The notes under the pieces were generated by a model. That model was not told the DNA's origin. It saw only the letters and a list, made by a program, of their open reading frames with translations, and searched no databases. A stretch of DNA of 32,705 nucleotides from an uncultured Veillonellaceae bacterium (GTDB lineage: Bacteria; Bacillota; Negativicutes; Selenomonadales; Selenomonadaceae): the NCBI GenBank assembly GCA_902773295.1, contig CACYDT010000058.1, forward strand, positions 1 through 32,705, written 5' to 3'. A program made the position numbers and the translations under genes. Positions 1 to 8,267 of the stretch are shown piece after piece. The first letter of the stretch is position 1. Every line of letters starts with the position of its first letter.

Positions 1-22
1 AGTACAGTCCTCGTAGGTTCGC

Positions 23-58
23 TAAGTTCATTATAACATTGTTTTAAATAATTTTAAA
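23..58 (-). promoter_or_regulatory. Possible promoter facing out of the left edge
   Basis: On the minus strand an AT-rich stretch contains TATAAT (30-35) preceded by TGT (36-38), which is an extended -10. A weak TTTAAA (53-58) sits 17 bases upstream as a possible -35. It lies downstream of the VWA gene stop and would drive a gene to the left of the window. The rest of positions 1-92 is AT-rich with no supported gene. Confidence 0.4.
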
Positions 59-92
59 TAGTTTGATTATATTTATTTACTATATCCCTGCT

Positions 93-872
93 TCACTTGT
101 TCCAGTCCTCGCTGATGCTGCCTCTTTCCCGCACTTCGCTGGCCGCTGCCTCCATACGGGAGAACGATTCCCGGATGCCTGCTTTGTCATGCGTATAATT
201 CACAGCATGACCGGCGCTGATCCCTATGGAGGACGCTTCTTCCACAGAATCGATATTGGCTCCCATGAAGACGTAGTTCCAATGATATTTCTCGGTTGTT
301 TCCTGGATCAATGCCTTCACGGCTGCCTTGTCATATTCCTTGCTGTCGTTTTCCTTTCCGTCCGTCATGATCATGAACAGAACGCGCCGTTTTGCAGGAC
401 AGATTCCCTCCTTCTCCATCCTTCCGTTGACATCCATGACAGTCCTGCCCACGGCATCCAGCAATGCTGTCATGCCGCGTGCATAATATTCCTTCGATGT
501 CATTTCCGGCACCTTCCGGATGTCAACAGCATTCACGATTTTCTCGTACTTGTCGTCAAACAGCACCGTTGTTACCTCGGCAGTTCCTTCCTCCTTCTTC
601 TGTTTTTCCAGGAAGGAATTGTATCCGCCGATCGTATCGTCCGCGAGCGCGCTCATGGAACCTGAGCGGTCAAGAATGCAGATGATCTGCACAGGCTCAG
701 CCGTAGTTTCGTCGCAGCGTGCTGTGTGCTCATGCTGCAGGAGGACATGTTCCCTGACCTCCTTTGCGGGCGGCTTCTCCTGCGGAGGAGGCAATACATT
801 TGCAAGGCATGCCCAGCTGCCTGCCAGCAGGAGCATCATGGAAACCAAAAAGATCCGAAACATCCTCTTCAC
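93..872 (-). CDS. Secreted von Willebrand factor A (VWA) domain protein
   Basis: 259 aa. The N-terminus is a Sec signal peptide: a basic start, a hydrophobic core at residues 5-20, and a likely cleavage after the Ala near residue 24. After a Pro/charged linker a VWA domain starts near residue 60. The metal-ion site (MIDAS) looks complete: D68-x-S70-x-S72, T135 in a GMTALLDAVG segment, and D171 in an MTDGKEN segment. VWA domains of this kind bind protein partners through a divalent cation. The partner and role here cannot be read from the sequence. The chosen start is GTG; an ATG three codons later (863) is an alternative, with AGGTG seven bases upstream. The gene follows the two-component pair after about 100 bases, so co-regulation is possible but unproven. 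No lipobox or anchor was seen, so the product is probably periplasmic or exported. Confidence 0.8.
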   Translation of the reverse strand: MKRMFRIFLVSMMLLLAGSWACLANVLPPPQEKPPAKEVREHVLLQHEHTARCDETTAEPVQIICILDRSGSMSALADDTIGGYNSFLEKQKKEEGTAEVTTVLFDDKYEKIVNAVDIRKVPEMTSKEYYARGMTALLDAVGRTVMDVNGRMEKEGICPAKRRVLFMIMTDGKENDSKEYDKAAVKALIQETTEKYHWNYVFMGANIDSVEEASSIGISAGHAVNYTHDKAGIRESFSRMEAAASEVRERGSISEDWNK

Positions 873-975
873 CTGTCCTTTCTCGCAAATTCCCTTTCCT
901 ATTCGGATGATTCTACAAGAAGCGCCCGTTTTCCTTCCATTGTCCTGACGAATTTATACTCAATATCATGATTCC

Positions 976-1557
976 TTACTTCCCTGCTGCCCGCACTACG
1001 GCCTCCGCGATTTCCTTGATGGTCTTGCGCTTTGCCATGGCATACCTCTGGATGCGGCGATATGCCTCCACCTCGCTGATGCCATGCGCCTTCATGAGGA
1101 TTCCTTTGGCCCGGTCCAAAAGCTTGCGGGTTTCCAGGGAATCCTTGAGGCGATCCAGCTCATCTTCCAGCCCCATCCTCTCCTGCCAGCGGGACAGGGC
1201 AATCTCGATGGCAGGGAACAGATTGCTTTCCTGCACGGGCTTTACCAGATAGGCAAGCACACCGGAATCCTTTGCCCTCTCCACAATCTCCGGCTGGCTG
1301 AATGCTGTGAGAAGAAGAACCGGCGCAAGCTTTTCCTCGGAAATCCTTCTGGCTGCGGCAATGCCATCCATCTCCGGCATTTTAATATCCATGATGACAA
1401 GATCCGGATGGAACTTCCGCACGAGTTCCACTGCATGGTAGCCGTCAAATGCCTCACCTACGATTTCATGTCCTGCTTCTTCCAGCATTTCGCGCACATC
1501 CATTCGAATAATGGATTCATTGTCTGCGATAACGATCCGCAGAGATTTCTTATGCAT
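976..1557 (-). CDS. ANTAR-domain response regulator (PdtaR/EutV-like)
   Basis: 193 aa. Residues 5-120 form a receiver domain with phospho-acceptor D57 (in VIMDIKMPEMDG), T84 and K106 at the expected places. A short helical linker (120-145) leads to a C-terminal ANTAR domain (about 135-190), recognisable by LDRAKGILMKAHG, the following YRRIQRYAM helix and a final IKEIAEAV helix. ANTAR proteins of this family bind paired hexaloop hairpins in RNA and stop transcription terminators from forming, usually after phosphorylation-driven dimerisation. The gene overlaps the end of the upstream sensor kinase gene by 8 bases, so the two are translationally coupled and form a cognate pair. RNA targets are not evident in this window. 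The closest named relatives by architecture are mycobacterial PdtaR and EutV; no eut genes are present here. Confidence 0.93.
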   Translation of the reverse strand: MHKKSLRIVIADNESIIRMDVREMLEEAGHEIVGEAFDGYHAVELVRKFHPDLVIMDIKMPEMDGIAAARRISEEKLAPVLLLTAFSQPEIVERAKDSGVLAYLVKPVQESNLFPAIEIALSRWQERMGLEDELDRLKDSLETRKLLDRAKGILMKAHGISEVEAYRRIQRYAMAKRKTIKEIAEAVVRAAGK

Positions 1558-2974
1558 CCAGTTCCATTCCTTTCTTTCTGGGAATCATGATTTTCCCATG
1601 GGTACCATTCTCATTCACGAGCCTGAACGTTCCTCCCATATCCCCTTCCACCAGGGTCTGCACGATCTGCAGCCCGAGCGAGCGGCAATGCGACAGATGG
1701 AAATCCGGCGGCAGCCCATTCCCGTCGTCATGGAGGTCGAGAAGATAATATTCCTTTCCGGTTTCCATCATAAGCCCGACGGTGCCTTTGGAGCGTCCGG
1801 CAAAGGCATGCTCCATCGCATTGAGCACAAGCTCATTGAGGACAAGGGCAAGGGAACTGGCATAACGGGAAGGCAGTATAATGGGAGAACCGCACAGCTT
1901 TGTCTGCAGGCAGAAATCCTTGTCCTTCATATTTCCAGCCACAAGATCGAAAATGCTGCGCATCACCTCAGCTACATCAATTTCCTCCTTTCCCTGCTGC
2001 GATAAGAACTCATGCACCACGGAGAGGCTGAGAAGCCTGTCCACGCTTTCCTGCAAGGCCTCTTTTACCTCAGGGGAGGAGGACCTCCTTGCCTGAAGGC
2101 GAAGCAGGCTCGCCGCCATCTGGAGATTGTTCTTCACACGATGGTGGATTTCCTGGATGACAGCCGATTTGATCTGGAGCTCCCGGTCTTTCTTCCGTAT
2201 CTCTGTCACATCAGACAGGACAACGATCTGCCCCACAAGGCTGCCGCCTTCCATGATGGGAAGGTCGCGCTGCAGAAGGACAAGTCCTCCAGCCTCCAGT
2301 TCCTTTTCCCATGGACGGCTACTCTCAACACTTTCTTTTGTGATATGACGAAGAAGCTGCCGATCCATGAGATGGCAGCCCAGAAGATTTCCGACGCCCA
2401 GTACGCGATAGATGCGGACAGCGGCCGCATCCGCATAGATGATGCGCCGGTATTTGTCAGCAATGAGGATGCCGTCACTGGAAGAAATGTGCCGATAACG
2501 TTCCGGTTCCAATGTCCTTCGGGCATGCTCCAGAAGGATTCCCGCAGTCCTCATGATATGCGCATGCTCATCGCCCCGGAACTGCCCTTCCTCCGATTCA
2601 AGGCTCACGATGGCAAGAACGTGTCCCCCTTCTGATATGGGAATCGTATACATATTCCGCATCTTCCCGTAATACCACTCCCGTTTCCCTTGAAGAAGCT
2701 TCCCCTTTTCCAACGTCCTGCAAAGGAGCGGTTCTTCCTGTGCATTGATATAAGTCCCTGCCGCTTTTTCCATGCCGGGCAGGTATACCGTACATGGATG
2801 TTCCTTGGCAACGAGGATGAAGTACCGGCCATCCTGCGATGGTACATAAAGATGGATACAGGCGCGAGTGATATCTGCAAGAAGCGGAAAAGAAACGGAA
2901 ATACGCTTCAAAAGCTCAATCTGCATACTCGTCAAATCCGTATGGATACGGCAGTATTTCGACAAATCTTCCAT
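1550..2974 (-). CDS. Cytoplasmic sensor histidine kinase, PdtaS-like (HisKA_2 type)
   Basis: 474 aa with no transmembrane segment. Domain order: an N-terminal GAF-like sensor domain (about 5-150, histidine_kinase_N type), a PAS domain (about 160-260), a HisKA_2 dimerisation domain with EIHHRVKNNLQ (H277/H278; the second His is the usual phospho-acceptor), and a HATPase_c domain with N-box ELVLNAMEHA (381-390) and a G-box with DDGNGLP (416-422). This is the class that signals to ANTAR regulators, which matches the overlapping downstream gene. The signal is unknown; soluble sensors of this class detect intracellular ligands. GGGGAGGTG four bases before the ATG fixes the start. The gene stands apart from engB, which has its own terminator, so it needs its own promoter in the ~95 bases upstream. 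Confidence 0.93.
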   Translation of the reverse strand: MEDLSKYCRIHTDLTSMQIELLKRISVSFPLLADITRACIHLYVPSQDGRYFILVAKEHPCTVYLPGMEKAAGTYINAQEEPLLCRTLEKGKLLQGKREWYYGKMRNMYTIPISEGGHVLAIVSLESEEGQFRGDEHAHIMRTAGILLEHARRTLEPERYRHISSSDGILIADKYRRIIYADAAAVRIYRVLGVGNLLGCHLMDRQLLRHITKESVESSRPWEKELEAGGLVLLQRDLPIMEGGSLVGQIVVLSDVTEIRKKDRELQIKSAVIQEIHHRVKNNLQMAASLLRLQARRSSSPEVKEALQESVDRLLSLSVVHEFLSQQGKEEIDVAEVMRSIFDLVAGNMKDKDFCLQTKLCGSPIILPSRYASSLALVLNELVLNAMEHAFAGRSKGTVGLMMETGKEYYLLDLHDDGNGLPPDFHLSHCRSLGLQIVQTLVEGDMGGTFRLVNENGTHGKIMIPRKKGMELDA

Positions 2975-3015
2975 AAAGCACCTCCCCGCCTTTTTCTATT
3001 CCCCTTCAAACAGGA

Positions 3016-3067
3016 TTTTCCTGTCTCGTCTTGCAGATATACTGTATACATATCGATGAAACAAAAA
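3016..3067 (-). promoter_or_regulatory. Weak candidate promoter region of the kinase/ANTAR pair
   Basis: After the engB terminator the minus strand reads TTGTTT, a 17-base spacer, then TATATC, overlapping the symmetric stretch GATAT-N9-ATATC around 3036-3054. A small hairpin (ACAGGA-AAA-TCCTGT, 3010-3024) lies in the would-be leader. The match to a sigma-A promoter is poor, so the position is only a suggestion. A promoter is expected here because a terminator lies directly upstream. Confidence 0.3.
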
Positions 3068-3091
3068 ACCGTTGCAATTTTTCGCAACGGT
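3061..3091 (-). terminator. Intrinsic terminator after engB
   Basis: On the minus strand ACCGTTGC (3084-3091) and GCAACGGT (3068-3075) form an 8-bp perfect stem around an 8-base loop, followed at once by TTTTTTGTTT. It lies 12 bases past the engB stop and ends the tig-clpP-clpX-lon-engB region. Confidence 0.9.
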
Positions 3092-3103
3092 CTACTGACT
3101 TCA

Positions 3104-3739
3104 TCAGTCTTCCCCATCTTCCTTCAAAGCATCCGCAATGACATCAAGCAAGTCAGAACGCCCATCCCCACGGATAGAGGAATAGGGCAGGACAGAAAGC
3201 TCCCGGACCCCAAGGCATTTTCTGATCTGGGCAATCTGCTTTTGGCAGGCATTCTTTCCGACCTTGTCAGACTTTGTCGCCACAAGGAGTACGGGAATAT
3301 CGTGCTGCACGAGCCACTGGAACATCTCCACATCCGAAGCCATAGGCTCATGCCGGATATCGATGAGCTGGCAGACGAAGCGGAGATTGGAAGACCCCAA
3401 CAAATACTCCTCAATGAACTTCGACCATATCTTTCTCTGCTCCTTTCCGACCTTGGCATATCCATAACCCGGAAGATCCACCAGATAGAAGGATTTTCTC
3501 CTTTCCAGCCCTGCGATTTTCACCCCGGCTTCATAGAAATTGATGGTCTGTGTCTTGCCCGGCTGGGAGGAGACCCTTGCAAGATTCTTCACACGTGTCA
3601 GGGAATTGATCAGGGAAGACTTTCCCACATTTGACCGCCCGGCAAAACCAATCTCCGGCAGAGACTCCTCCGGATACTGCTCTTTCTTCACTGCGGAAGC
3701 GATGTATTTTCCACGGGTTATGATAACGCGTTCTTCCAT
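3104..3739 (-). CDS. engB: Ribosome biogenesis GTP-binding protein EngB (YsxC/YihA)
   Basis: 211 aa, usual family length. A TRAFAC GTPase of the EngB group with G1 GRSNVGKS (34-41), a G2 Thr in the GKTQTINFYE segment, G3 DLPGYG (88-93) and a TKSDK G4 motif. EngB acts in late assembly of the 50S ribosomal subunit and is essential in Bacillus and Escherichia coli. The order lon-engB is conserved across many Firmicutes. Here a terminator hairpin lies between the two genes (69-base gap), so engB is expressed by read-through or by a promoter not identified. The ATG is preceded by a purine-rich AAAGGATAGGAT stretch. Confidence 0.97.
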   Translation of the reverse strand: MEERVIITRGKYIASAVKKEQYPEESLPEIGFAGRSNVGKSSLINSLTRVKNLARVSSQPGKTQTINFYEAGVKIAGLERRKSFYLVDLPGYGYAKVGKEQRKIWSKFIEEYLLGSSNLRFVCQLIDIRHEPMASDVEMFQWLVQHDIPVLLVATKSDKVGKNACQKQIAQIRKCLGVRELSVLPYSSIRGDGRSDLLDVIADALKEDGED

Positions 3740-3759
3740 ATCCTATCCTTTCCAAAAAT

Positions 3760-3797
3760 CCAAAAAGAATGGAGCTACTTCTCATAGCTCCATTCTT
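3760..3797 (-). terminator. Hairpin terminator between lon and engB
   Basis: A 13-bp perfect inverted repeat (3765-3777 and 3785-3797) with a 7-base loop starts 11 bases past the lon stop. On the minus strand it is followed by TTTTTGGATTTTTGG, so it has the form of an intrinsic terminator. It probably lowers engB expression relative to lon. Confidence 0.8.
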
Positions 3798-3808
3798 GCT
3801 TGCAGGCA

Positions 3809-6118
3809 TCAATGCACCAATGCAATTTCCAGAACCTCATCCATATGTTCCACGGGAACAAATTCCAGCTTTTCCCGCACGAATTCCGGTATATCCTCGA
3901 TATCCCGCTCGTTTTCCTTGGGCAGGATAATGGTATGCATCCCCTCCCGATAAGCGGCAAGTACTTTTTCCTTCAGACCGCCGATGGGAAGTACATTGCC
4001 CCTGAGGGTGATTTCACCGGTCATAGCCACATCGCTGCGAACCTTTACTTTGGTCAGAGCAGAAATCATTGCCGTGGCCATGGTGATTCCGGCCGATGGC
4101 CCATCCTTGGGAATCGCGCCTTCCGGCAGGTGAATGTGGAGATCGTATTTCTCATAGAAATCATCCTCCAATTTCAAATCGTCTGCCCTGCTCCGCACGT
4201 AGGAAAGACCCGCCCGGGCGGATTCCTGCATGACATCCCCGAGATGCCCCGTGAGAATGAGCTTGCCCTTTCCCTTGAGAACGGTGGCTTCCGTGGGAAG
4301 GATATCGCCCCCCACTTCCGTCCAGGCCATGCCGGTTGCCACGCCGATCTGTGGCTTTTTCTCCGCCTTTTTGCTCAGGTATTTCGGTTTTTCCAGGAAA
4401 TCCGCAAGATTTTTCTTCGAAACCTTTACGTGCTCTGACTTTCCCTCCACAATCCGGCGGGCTCCTTTGCGGCATACATGGCCAATGGTGCGCTCCAATT
4501 CCCGGACACCGGCTTCCTTCGTGTATTCCGTAATGATTTTTTCCAGAACGCCTGTCCCAAAATGGATATCTTTTGCTTTGAGGCCATTTTTCTCCCTTTG
4601 GCGCGGCACAAGATAGCGTTTGGCAATCTCAAGCTTTTCTGTCTCAGTATAGCTGGAGAGTGTGATAATCTCCATCCGATCCCGCAAAGGTCTGGGAATC
4701 GTTCCCATATTGTTGGCCGTCACAATCCAGAGAACCTTGGACAAATCAAAGGGCAAATCAATATAATGGTCACTGAAGGTGGAATTCTGCGCCGGGTCGA
4801 GGACTTCCAGCAACGCTGCTGACGGATCCCCATGATAGGAGGCGGAAAGCTTGTCCACCTCATCGAGCAGGAACACAGGATTCTTCGTGCCGACATTGCG
4901 GATGCCTTCAATGATACGCCCCGGCATTGCGCCCACATAGGTACGGCGGTGCCCCCGGATCTCTGCTTCGTCCCGTATGCCGCCCAGGGAGGCACGGACG
5001 AATTTCCTGCCGATGGATCTCGCAACCGAACTGGCCAGGGAAGTCTTTCCCACACCGGGAGGCCCCACAAGGCACAGAATCGGTGCGCTCTTGTCCTTAG
5101 TGAGCTGATGCACTGCCAAAAAGTCCAGGATTCGATCCTTGACTTTTTTCAGTCCATAGTGATCCCGTTCCAGCACCCGTTCCGCTGCTACAATGTCCAA
5201 GTTGTCCTCCGACATCTTTTCCCAGGGCAGGCTGATGAGCCAATCCAGATAATTGCGGACAACGGTGAGTTCCGGCGACATGCCGGACATGAGCTCCATG
5301 CGATGAAGTTCCTTCTCGATGGCCTTGACGACATTCTCCGGATAACCGCCCTCCGAAAGACGCTTGCGGTATTCTTCAATCTCAGCCTCTTTGTCCTCAT
5401 CATCTCCCAATTCCTTGCGGATGGCCTTGATCTGCTCCCGCAGATAATATTCCTTCTGGATTTTCTCCATCTGCTTCCGTACGCGGTTGCCGATCTTGCG
5501 CTCGATTTCCAGAACTTCCAGTTCCCTGGTCAAAACCTCATACAGTTTCTCCATGCGCTCTTTCAAATCAATACTGGCCAGAAGCGACTGCTTCACTTCC
5601 AGTTTCAAATTCAAATGGCTCGCAATAAGGTCGCAGAGCCTCCCGGCATCATCGAGAATCGCAACGGAAACCAGTGCCTCTGCCGGAATCTTTTTGCTGA
5701 GACGCACCCATTCCTCAAACTGGTGGACCACAGCCCGCGTGAGTGCTTCCATCTGCATGGACTCATCGATAACATCATGATATTCCTGAACGTCAACTTC
5801 TGCATATCTTTCCAGATCGCGATAATCTGTGATGAGTGCCCGATGAAGCCCTTCCACGAGCACCCGGACGGTTCCGCCGGGCAGCTTGAGTATCTGGCGG
5901 ACTTCCACCACGGTGCCCACATCATAGAGCCCGTCCCTGTCCGGCTCGTCATTCTCAGCGTCCTTCTGTGCAACTACCATGATCTGACGATCCTGCACCA
6001 TGGCCTCTTCCAGGGCTGCTACCGATCGATCGCGCCCCACATCCAGATGAATGATCATATAAGGAAATACCATCATCCCGCGCAAGGGCAGGAGTGGCAA
6101 TGTACGGACATCTGCCAT
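3809..6118 (-). CDS. lon: ATP-dependent protease Lon (LonA)
   Basis: 769 aa from the chosen start. The LON substrate-binding domain covers about residues 5-200, followed by a coiled-coil region (200-270), an AAA+ module with Walker A GPPGVGKT (352-359) and Walker B FLLDE (Asp419/Glu420), and an S16 peptidase domain with the catalytic Ser-Lys dyad: Ser675 in PKDGPSAG and Lys716 in GGLKEK. Lon is a cytosolic hexamer that degrades misfolded and short-lived regulatory proteins. The open frame extends upstream to 6211, but AGGAGG lies six bases before the ATG at 6118 and the sequence after it ([14 protein letters not shown]) is the normal family N-terminus, so the upstream 31 codons are treated as untranslated. 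It follows clpX by 222 bases that hold a terminator-like element and a repeated GTGCAC motif. Confidence 0.97.
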   Translation of the reverse strand: MADVRTLPLLPLRGMMVFPYMIIHLDVGRDRSVAALEEAMVQDRQIMVVAQKDAENDEPDRDGLYDVGTVVEVRQILKLPGGTVRVLVEGLHRALITDYRDLERYAEVDVQEYHDVIDESMQMEALTRAVVHQFEEWVRLSKKIPAEALVSVAILDDAGRLCDLIASHLNLKLEVKQSLLASIDLKERMEKLYEVLTRELEVLEIERKIGNRVRKQMEKIQKEYYLREQIKAIRKELGDDEDKEAEIEEYRKRLSEGGYPENVVKAIEKELHRMELMSGMSPELTVVRNYLDWLISLPWEKMSEDNLDIVAAERVLERDHYGLKKVKDRILDFLAVHQLTKDKSAPILCLVGPPGVGKTSLASSVARSIGRKFVRASLGGIRDEAEIRGHRRTYVGAMPGRIIEGIRNVGTKNPVFLLDEVDKLSASYHGDPSAALLEVLDPAQNSTFSDHYIDLPFDLSKVLWIVTANNMGTIPRPLRDRMEIITLSSYTETEKLEIAKRYLVPRQREKNGLKAKDIHFGTGVLEKIITEYTKEAGVRELERTIGHVCRKGARRIVEGKSEHVKVSKKNLADFLEKPKYLSKKAEKKPQIGVATGMAWTEVGGDILPTEATVLKGKGKLILTGHLGDVMQESARAGLSYVRSRADDLKLEDDFYEKYDLHIHLPEGAIPKDGPSAGITMATAMISALTKVKVRSDVAMTGEITLRGNVLPIGGLKEKVLAAYREGMHTIILPKENERDIEDIPEFVREKLEFVPVEHMDEVLEIALVH

Positions 6119-6135
6119 CGTCATCCTCCTAAACG

Positions 6136-6188
6136 GTAGTGCACTAAGCTCAGACTGCGTCCTTTCGGACTTGCTTCGCCAAGTGCAC
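6136..6188. repeat. Repeated AGTGCAC motif upstream of lon
   Basis: AGTGCAC occurs twice in the same orientation (6138-6144 and 6182-6188), 44 bases apart, about four helical turns. The copy nearer lon is part of a 10-bp perfect palindrome TAGTGCACTA (6137-6146) that ends 19 bases before the lon start codon. A small GTCC-GAAA-GGAC hairpin (minus strand) lies between them. The arrangement resembles an operator pair. It is not a CIRCE element and not a CtsR box. Confidence 0.35.
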
Positions 6189-6259
6189 CTCGCATACATG
6201 AAAATTGCCAATCAGTCTGCATCTGCGGCTTGACTTCTTGGATTTTCATAGTAAAGATA

Positions 6260-6311
6260 AGGAACCTTCAAAAAACGCCCCGGCACTCCAGGTTGTTTCT
6301 CTCAGGTTCCT
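6260..6311 (-). terminator. Nested hairpin element after clpX
   Basis: On the minus strand an 8-bp outer stem AGGAACCT/AGGTTCCT (6304-6311 with 6260-6267) encloses a second hairpin (6274-6297) with a CCTGG-AGTG-CCGGG core and flanking AAC/GTT pairs, followed by six T (6270-6275). The inner hairpin plus T-run has terminator form. The outer stem would compete with or clamp it. A further short GC hairpin (6314-6330) lies between this element and the clpX stop. It separates clpX from lon. Confidence 0.6.
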
Positions 6312-6340
6312 AAGACGCGCATCACGGCGCGCCTTGAAAA

Positions 6341-7618
6341 TTATGCAGATACTTCCCTGCTGCTCATAATCTTTTTGGTCTTCTTCTTTTCCGCAGTGAG
6401 CACAGGATCCTTTTTCTCTGTAATGACCTCTTTCGTCACCGTACAGGAAGTGACATCCTCTGCCGAAGGAACATCATACATGACATTGCGCATGATCCCC
6501 TCAAGGATGGAACGAAGTCCCCTGGCTCCGGTCTTGCGCTTCAAGGCTTCTTTCGCAATAAGGCGGAGCGCCTCATCCTCAAAAGAAAGCTTGACGCCAT
6601 CCATTTCAAGAAGTTTCCGGTATTGTTTCACCAAAGCATTCTTCGGCTGCGTCAGGATATCCACCAATGCCTTCTCATCCAGGGCATCCAATGTGACGAC
6701 CACGGGAAGGCGTCCGATGAATTCCGGGATCAGGCCGTTTTTCAGCAGGTCTTCCGGCAATACTTGCCGCAAGATCTCGCCGATGTTCCGGTTCTTCCGT
6801 GATGTGACAGTCGCACCGAATCCCATCTGTTTCTCGCCCAGCCTGGCCTCAATGATTTTTTCGATGCCATCGAAAGCTCCTCCGCAGATGAAGAGGATAT
6901 TTGTCGTATCAATCTGTATCAGTTCCTGATGCGGATGCTTGCGCCCGCCTTGCGGCGGAACAGATGCCGTTGTTCCCTCCAGTATCTTGAGAAGTGCCTG
7001 CTGGACCCCCTCGCCGGAAACATCCCTCGTAATGGACGGGTTCTCCGTCTTTCGGGCAATCTTATCGATTTCATCAATATAGATGATCCCGCGTTCCGCT
7101 TTCTCCACGTCATAGTCCGATGCCTGAATAAGCTTCAGCAGGATATTCTCGACATCCTCGCCCACATAGCCGGCCTCTGTCAGGGAAGTCGCGTCAGCAA
7201 TGGCAAACGGGACATTGAGGATACGCGCCAGCGTTTGGGCAAGAAGGGTCTTGCCGCTGCCTGTCGGCCCGATCATGAGGATGTTCGACTTTTGAAGTTC
7301 CACATCATCGGATTTCGCAGTCCCTATATTGATGCGCTTGTAATGGTTGTAAACAGCCACTGCCAGGGTCTTCTTTGCCTCGTCCTGCCCAATGACATAC
7401 TGATCCAGGATTGCCCGGATGTCTTTCGGTTTTGGGACGTCTTTCAGCTCAACCTCAACATCCTCGCTGAACTCTTCTTCAATAATTTCATTGCAGAGCT
7501 CAATGCACTCATCGCAGATATAGACCCCGGGACCTGCAACGAGCTTGCGAACCTGTTCTTGCGTTTTCCCGCAGAAAGAACATTTCAGCTGACCTTTGTC
7601 ATCCCCAAACTTCAACAT
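6341..7618 (-). CDS. clpX: ATP-dependent Clp protease ATP-binding subunit ClpX
   Basis: 425 aa. An N-terminal zinc-binding domain with C13, C16, C35 and C38 is followed by an AAA+ domain with Walker A GPTGSGKT (117-124), pore loop GYVG (150-153), Walker B with Asp182/Glu183 and an RKH pore motif (226-228). ClpX unfolds tagged substrates and feeds them into ClpP. The ClpP-docking IGF-type tripeptide reads MGF (265-267) in this protein. The C-terminus is rich in Lys/Glu. clpX starts 14 bases after the clpP stop with GGGGGTGAG upstream of the ATG, so the two subunits are co-expressed. Confidence 0.98.
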   Translation of the reverse strand: MLKFGDDKGQLKCSFCGKTQEQVRKLVAGPGVYICDECIELCNEIIEEEFSEDVEVELKDVPKPKDIRAILDQYVIGQDEAKKTLAVAVYNHYKRINIGTAKSDDVELQKSNILMIGPTGSGKTLLAQTLARILNVPFAIADATSLTEAGYVGEDVENILLKLIQASDYDVEKAERGIIYIDEIDKIARKTENPSITRDVSGEGVQQALLKILEGTTASVPPQGGRKHPHQELIQIDTTNILFICGGAFDGIEKIIEARLGEKQMGFGATVTSRKNRNIGEILRQVLPEDLLKNGLIPEFIGRLPVVVTLDALDEKALVDILTQPKNALVKQYRKLLEMDGVKLSFEDEALRLIAKEALKRKTGARGLRSILEGIMRNVMYDVPSAEDVTSCTVTKEVITEKKDPVLTAEKKKTKKIMSSREVSA

Positions 7619-7632
7619 GACATCTCACCCCC

Positions 7633-8244
7633 TCAATCCTTGGAGTCCGCTTTCTTGCTCTTCTTCGGACGGGTTATCACTTCATCGATCAATCCATAGG
7701 CTTTTGCATCTTCTGCCGTCATGAAATTATCGCGCTCCGTATCGGCAATGATAGTTTCCCTTGACTGCCCCGTATGCTTGACAAGGATATCATTGCCCAC
7801 TTCGCGCAGCCGGAGGATTTCCTTGGCCTGGATCTGGATATCCGTGGACTGCCCCTGAGCACCGCCCAAAGGCTGATGGATCATAATACGCGCCAGAGGA
7901 AGTGCAAAACGCTTGCCCTTGGCCCCTGCTGTCAGAAGCAGCGATCCCATGCTTGCAGCCTGGCCAATACAAATGGTGGAAACATCCGGCTTGATGTACT
8001 GCATCGTGTCATAAATGGCAAGACCGGCTGTCACCACTCCGCCCGGACTGTTGATGTAAAGATAGATATCCTTGTCAGGATCCTCGGATTCCAAAAAAAG
8101 CATCTGAGCCACAATGGAATTCGCTACACTATCGTCAATCGGCCCGCCGAGGATGATGATACGATCCTTCAGGAGGCGGGAATAGATATCATATGCTCGT
8201 TCCCCACGACTGGAACGCTCCACTACCATTGGTACATAATTCAT
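7633..8244 (-). CDS. clpP: ATP-dependent Clp protease proteolytic subunit ClpP
   Basis: 203 aa from the ATG at 8244 (MNYVPMVVE, the usual family N-terminus). A GTG three codons upstream (8253) is in frame, but GGGGTGG is spaced correctly for the ATG. Catalytic triad: Ser98 in GQAASMGS, His123 in MIHQP and Asp172 in TERDNFM. ClpP forms a tetradecameric serine-protease barrel that works with ClpX. It sits 23 bases after trigger factor and 14 bases before clpX, the classic tig-clpP-clpX order. Confidence 0.98.
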   Translation of the reverse strand: MNYVPMVVERSSRGERAYDIYSRLLKDRIIILGGPIDDSVANSIVAQMLFLESEDPDKDIYLYINSPGGVVTAGLAIYDTMQYIKPDVSTICIGQAASMGSLLLTAGAKGKRFALPLARIMIHQPLGGAQGQSTDIQIQAKEILRLREVGNDILVKHTGQSRETIIADTERDNFMTAEDAKAYGLIDEVITRPKKSKKADSKD

Positions 8245-8267
8245 TGAAACCACCCCGCTGCAGTCGC

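Noticed and set aside
40-62. Rex operator near the left edge
   Set aside because: TTGTTTTAAATAATTTTAAATAG looks superficially similar, but the right half does not end in TTAACAA or CACAA; it is an AT-rich near tandem repeat.
6130-6150. CIRCE heat-shock operator before lon
   Set aside because: TAGTGCACTA resembles part of one arm, but the TTAGCACTC-N9-GAGTGCTAA layout is absent.
6119-6211. 31-codon N-terminal extension of Lon
   Set aside because: AGGAGG is correctly placed for the ATG at 6118 and the extension is Arg/Ser-rich sequence unlike Lon N-termini.
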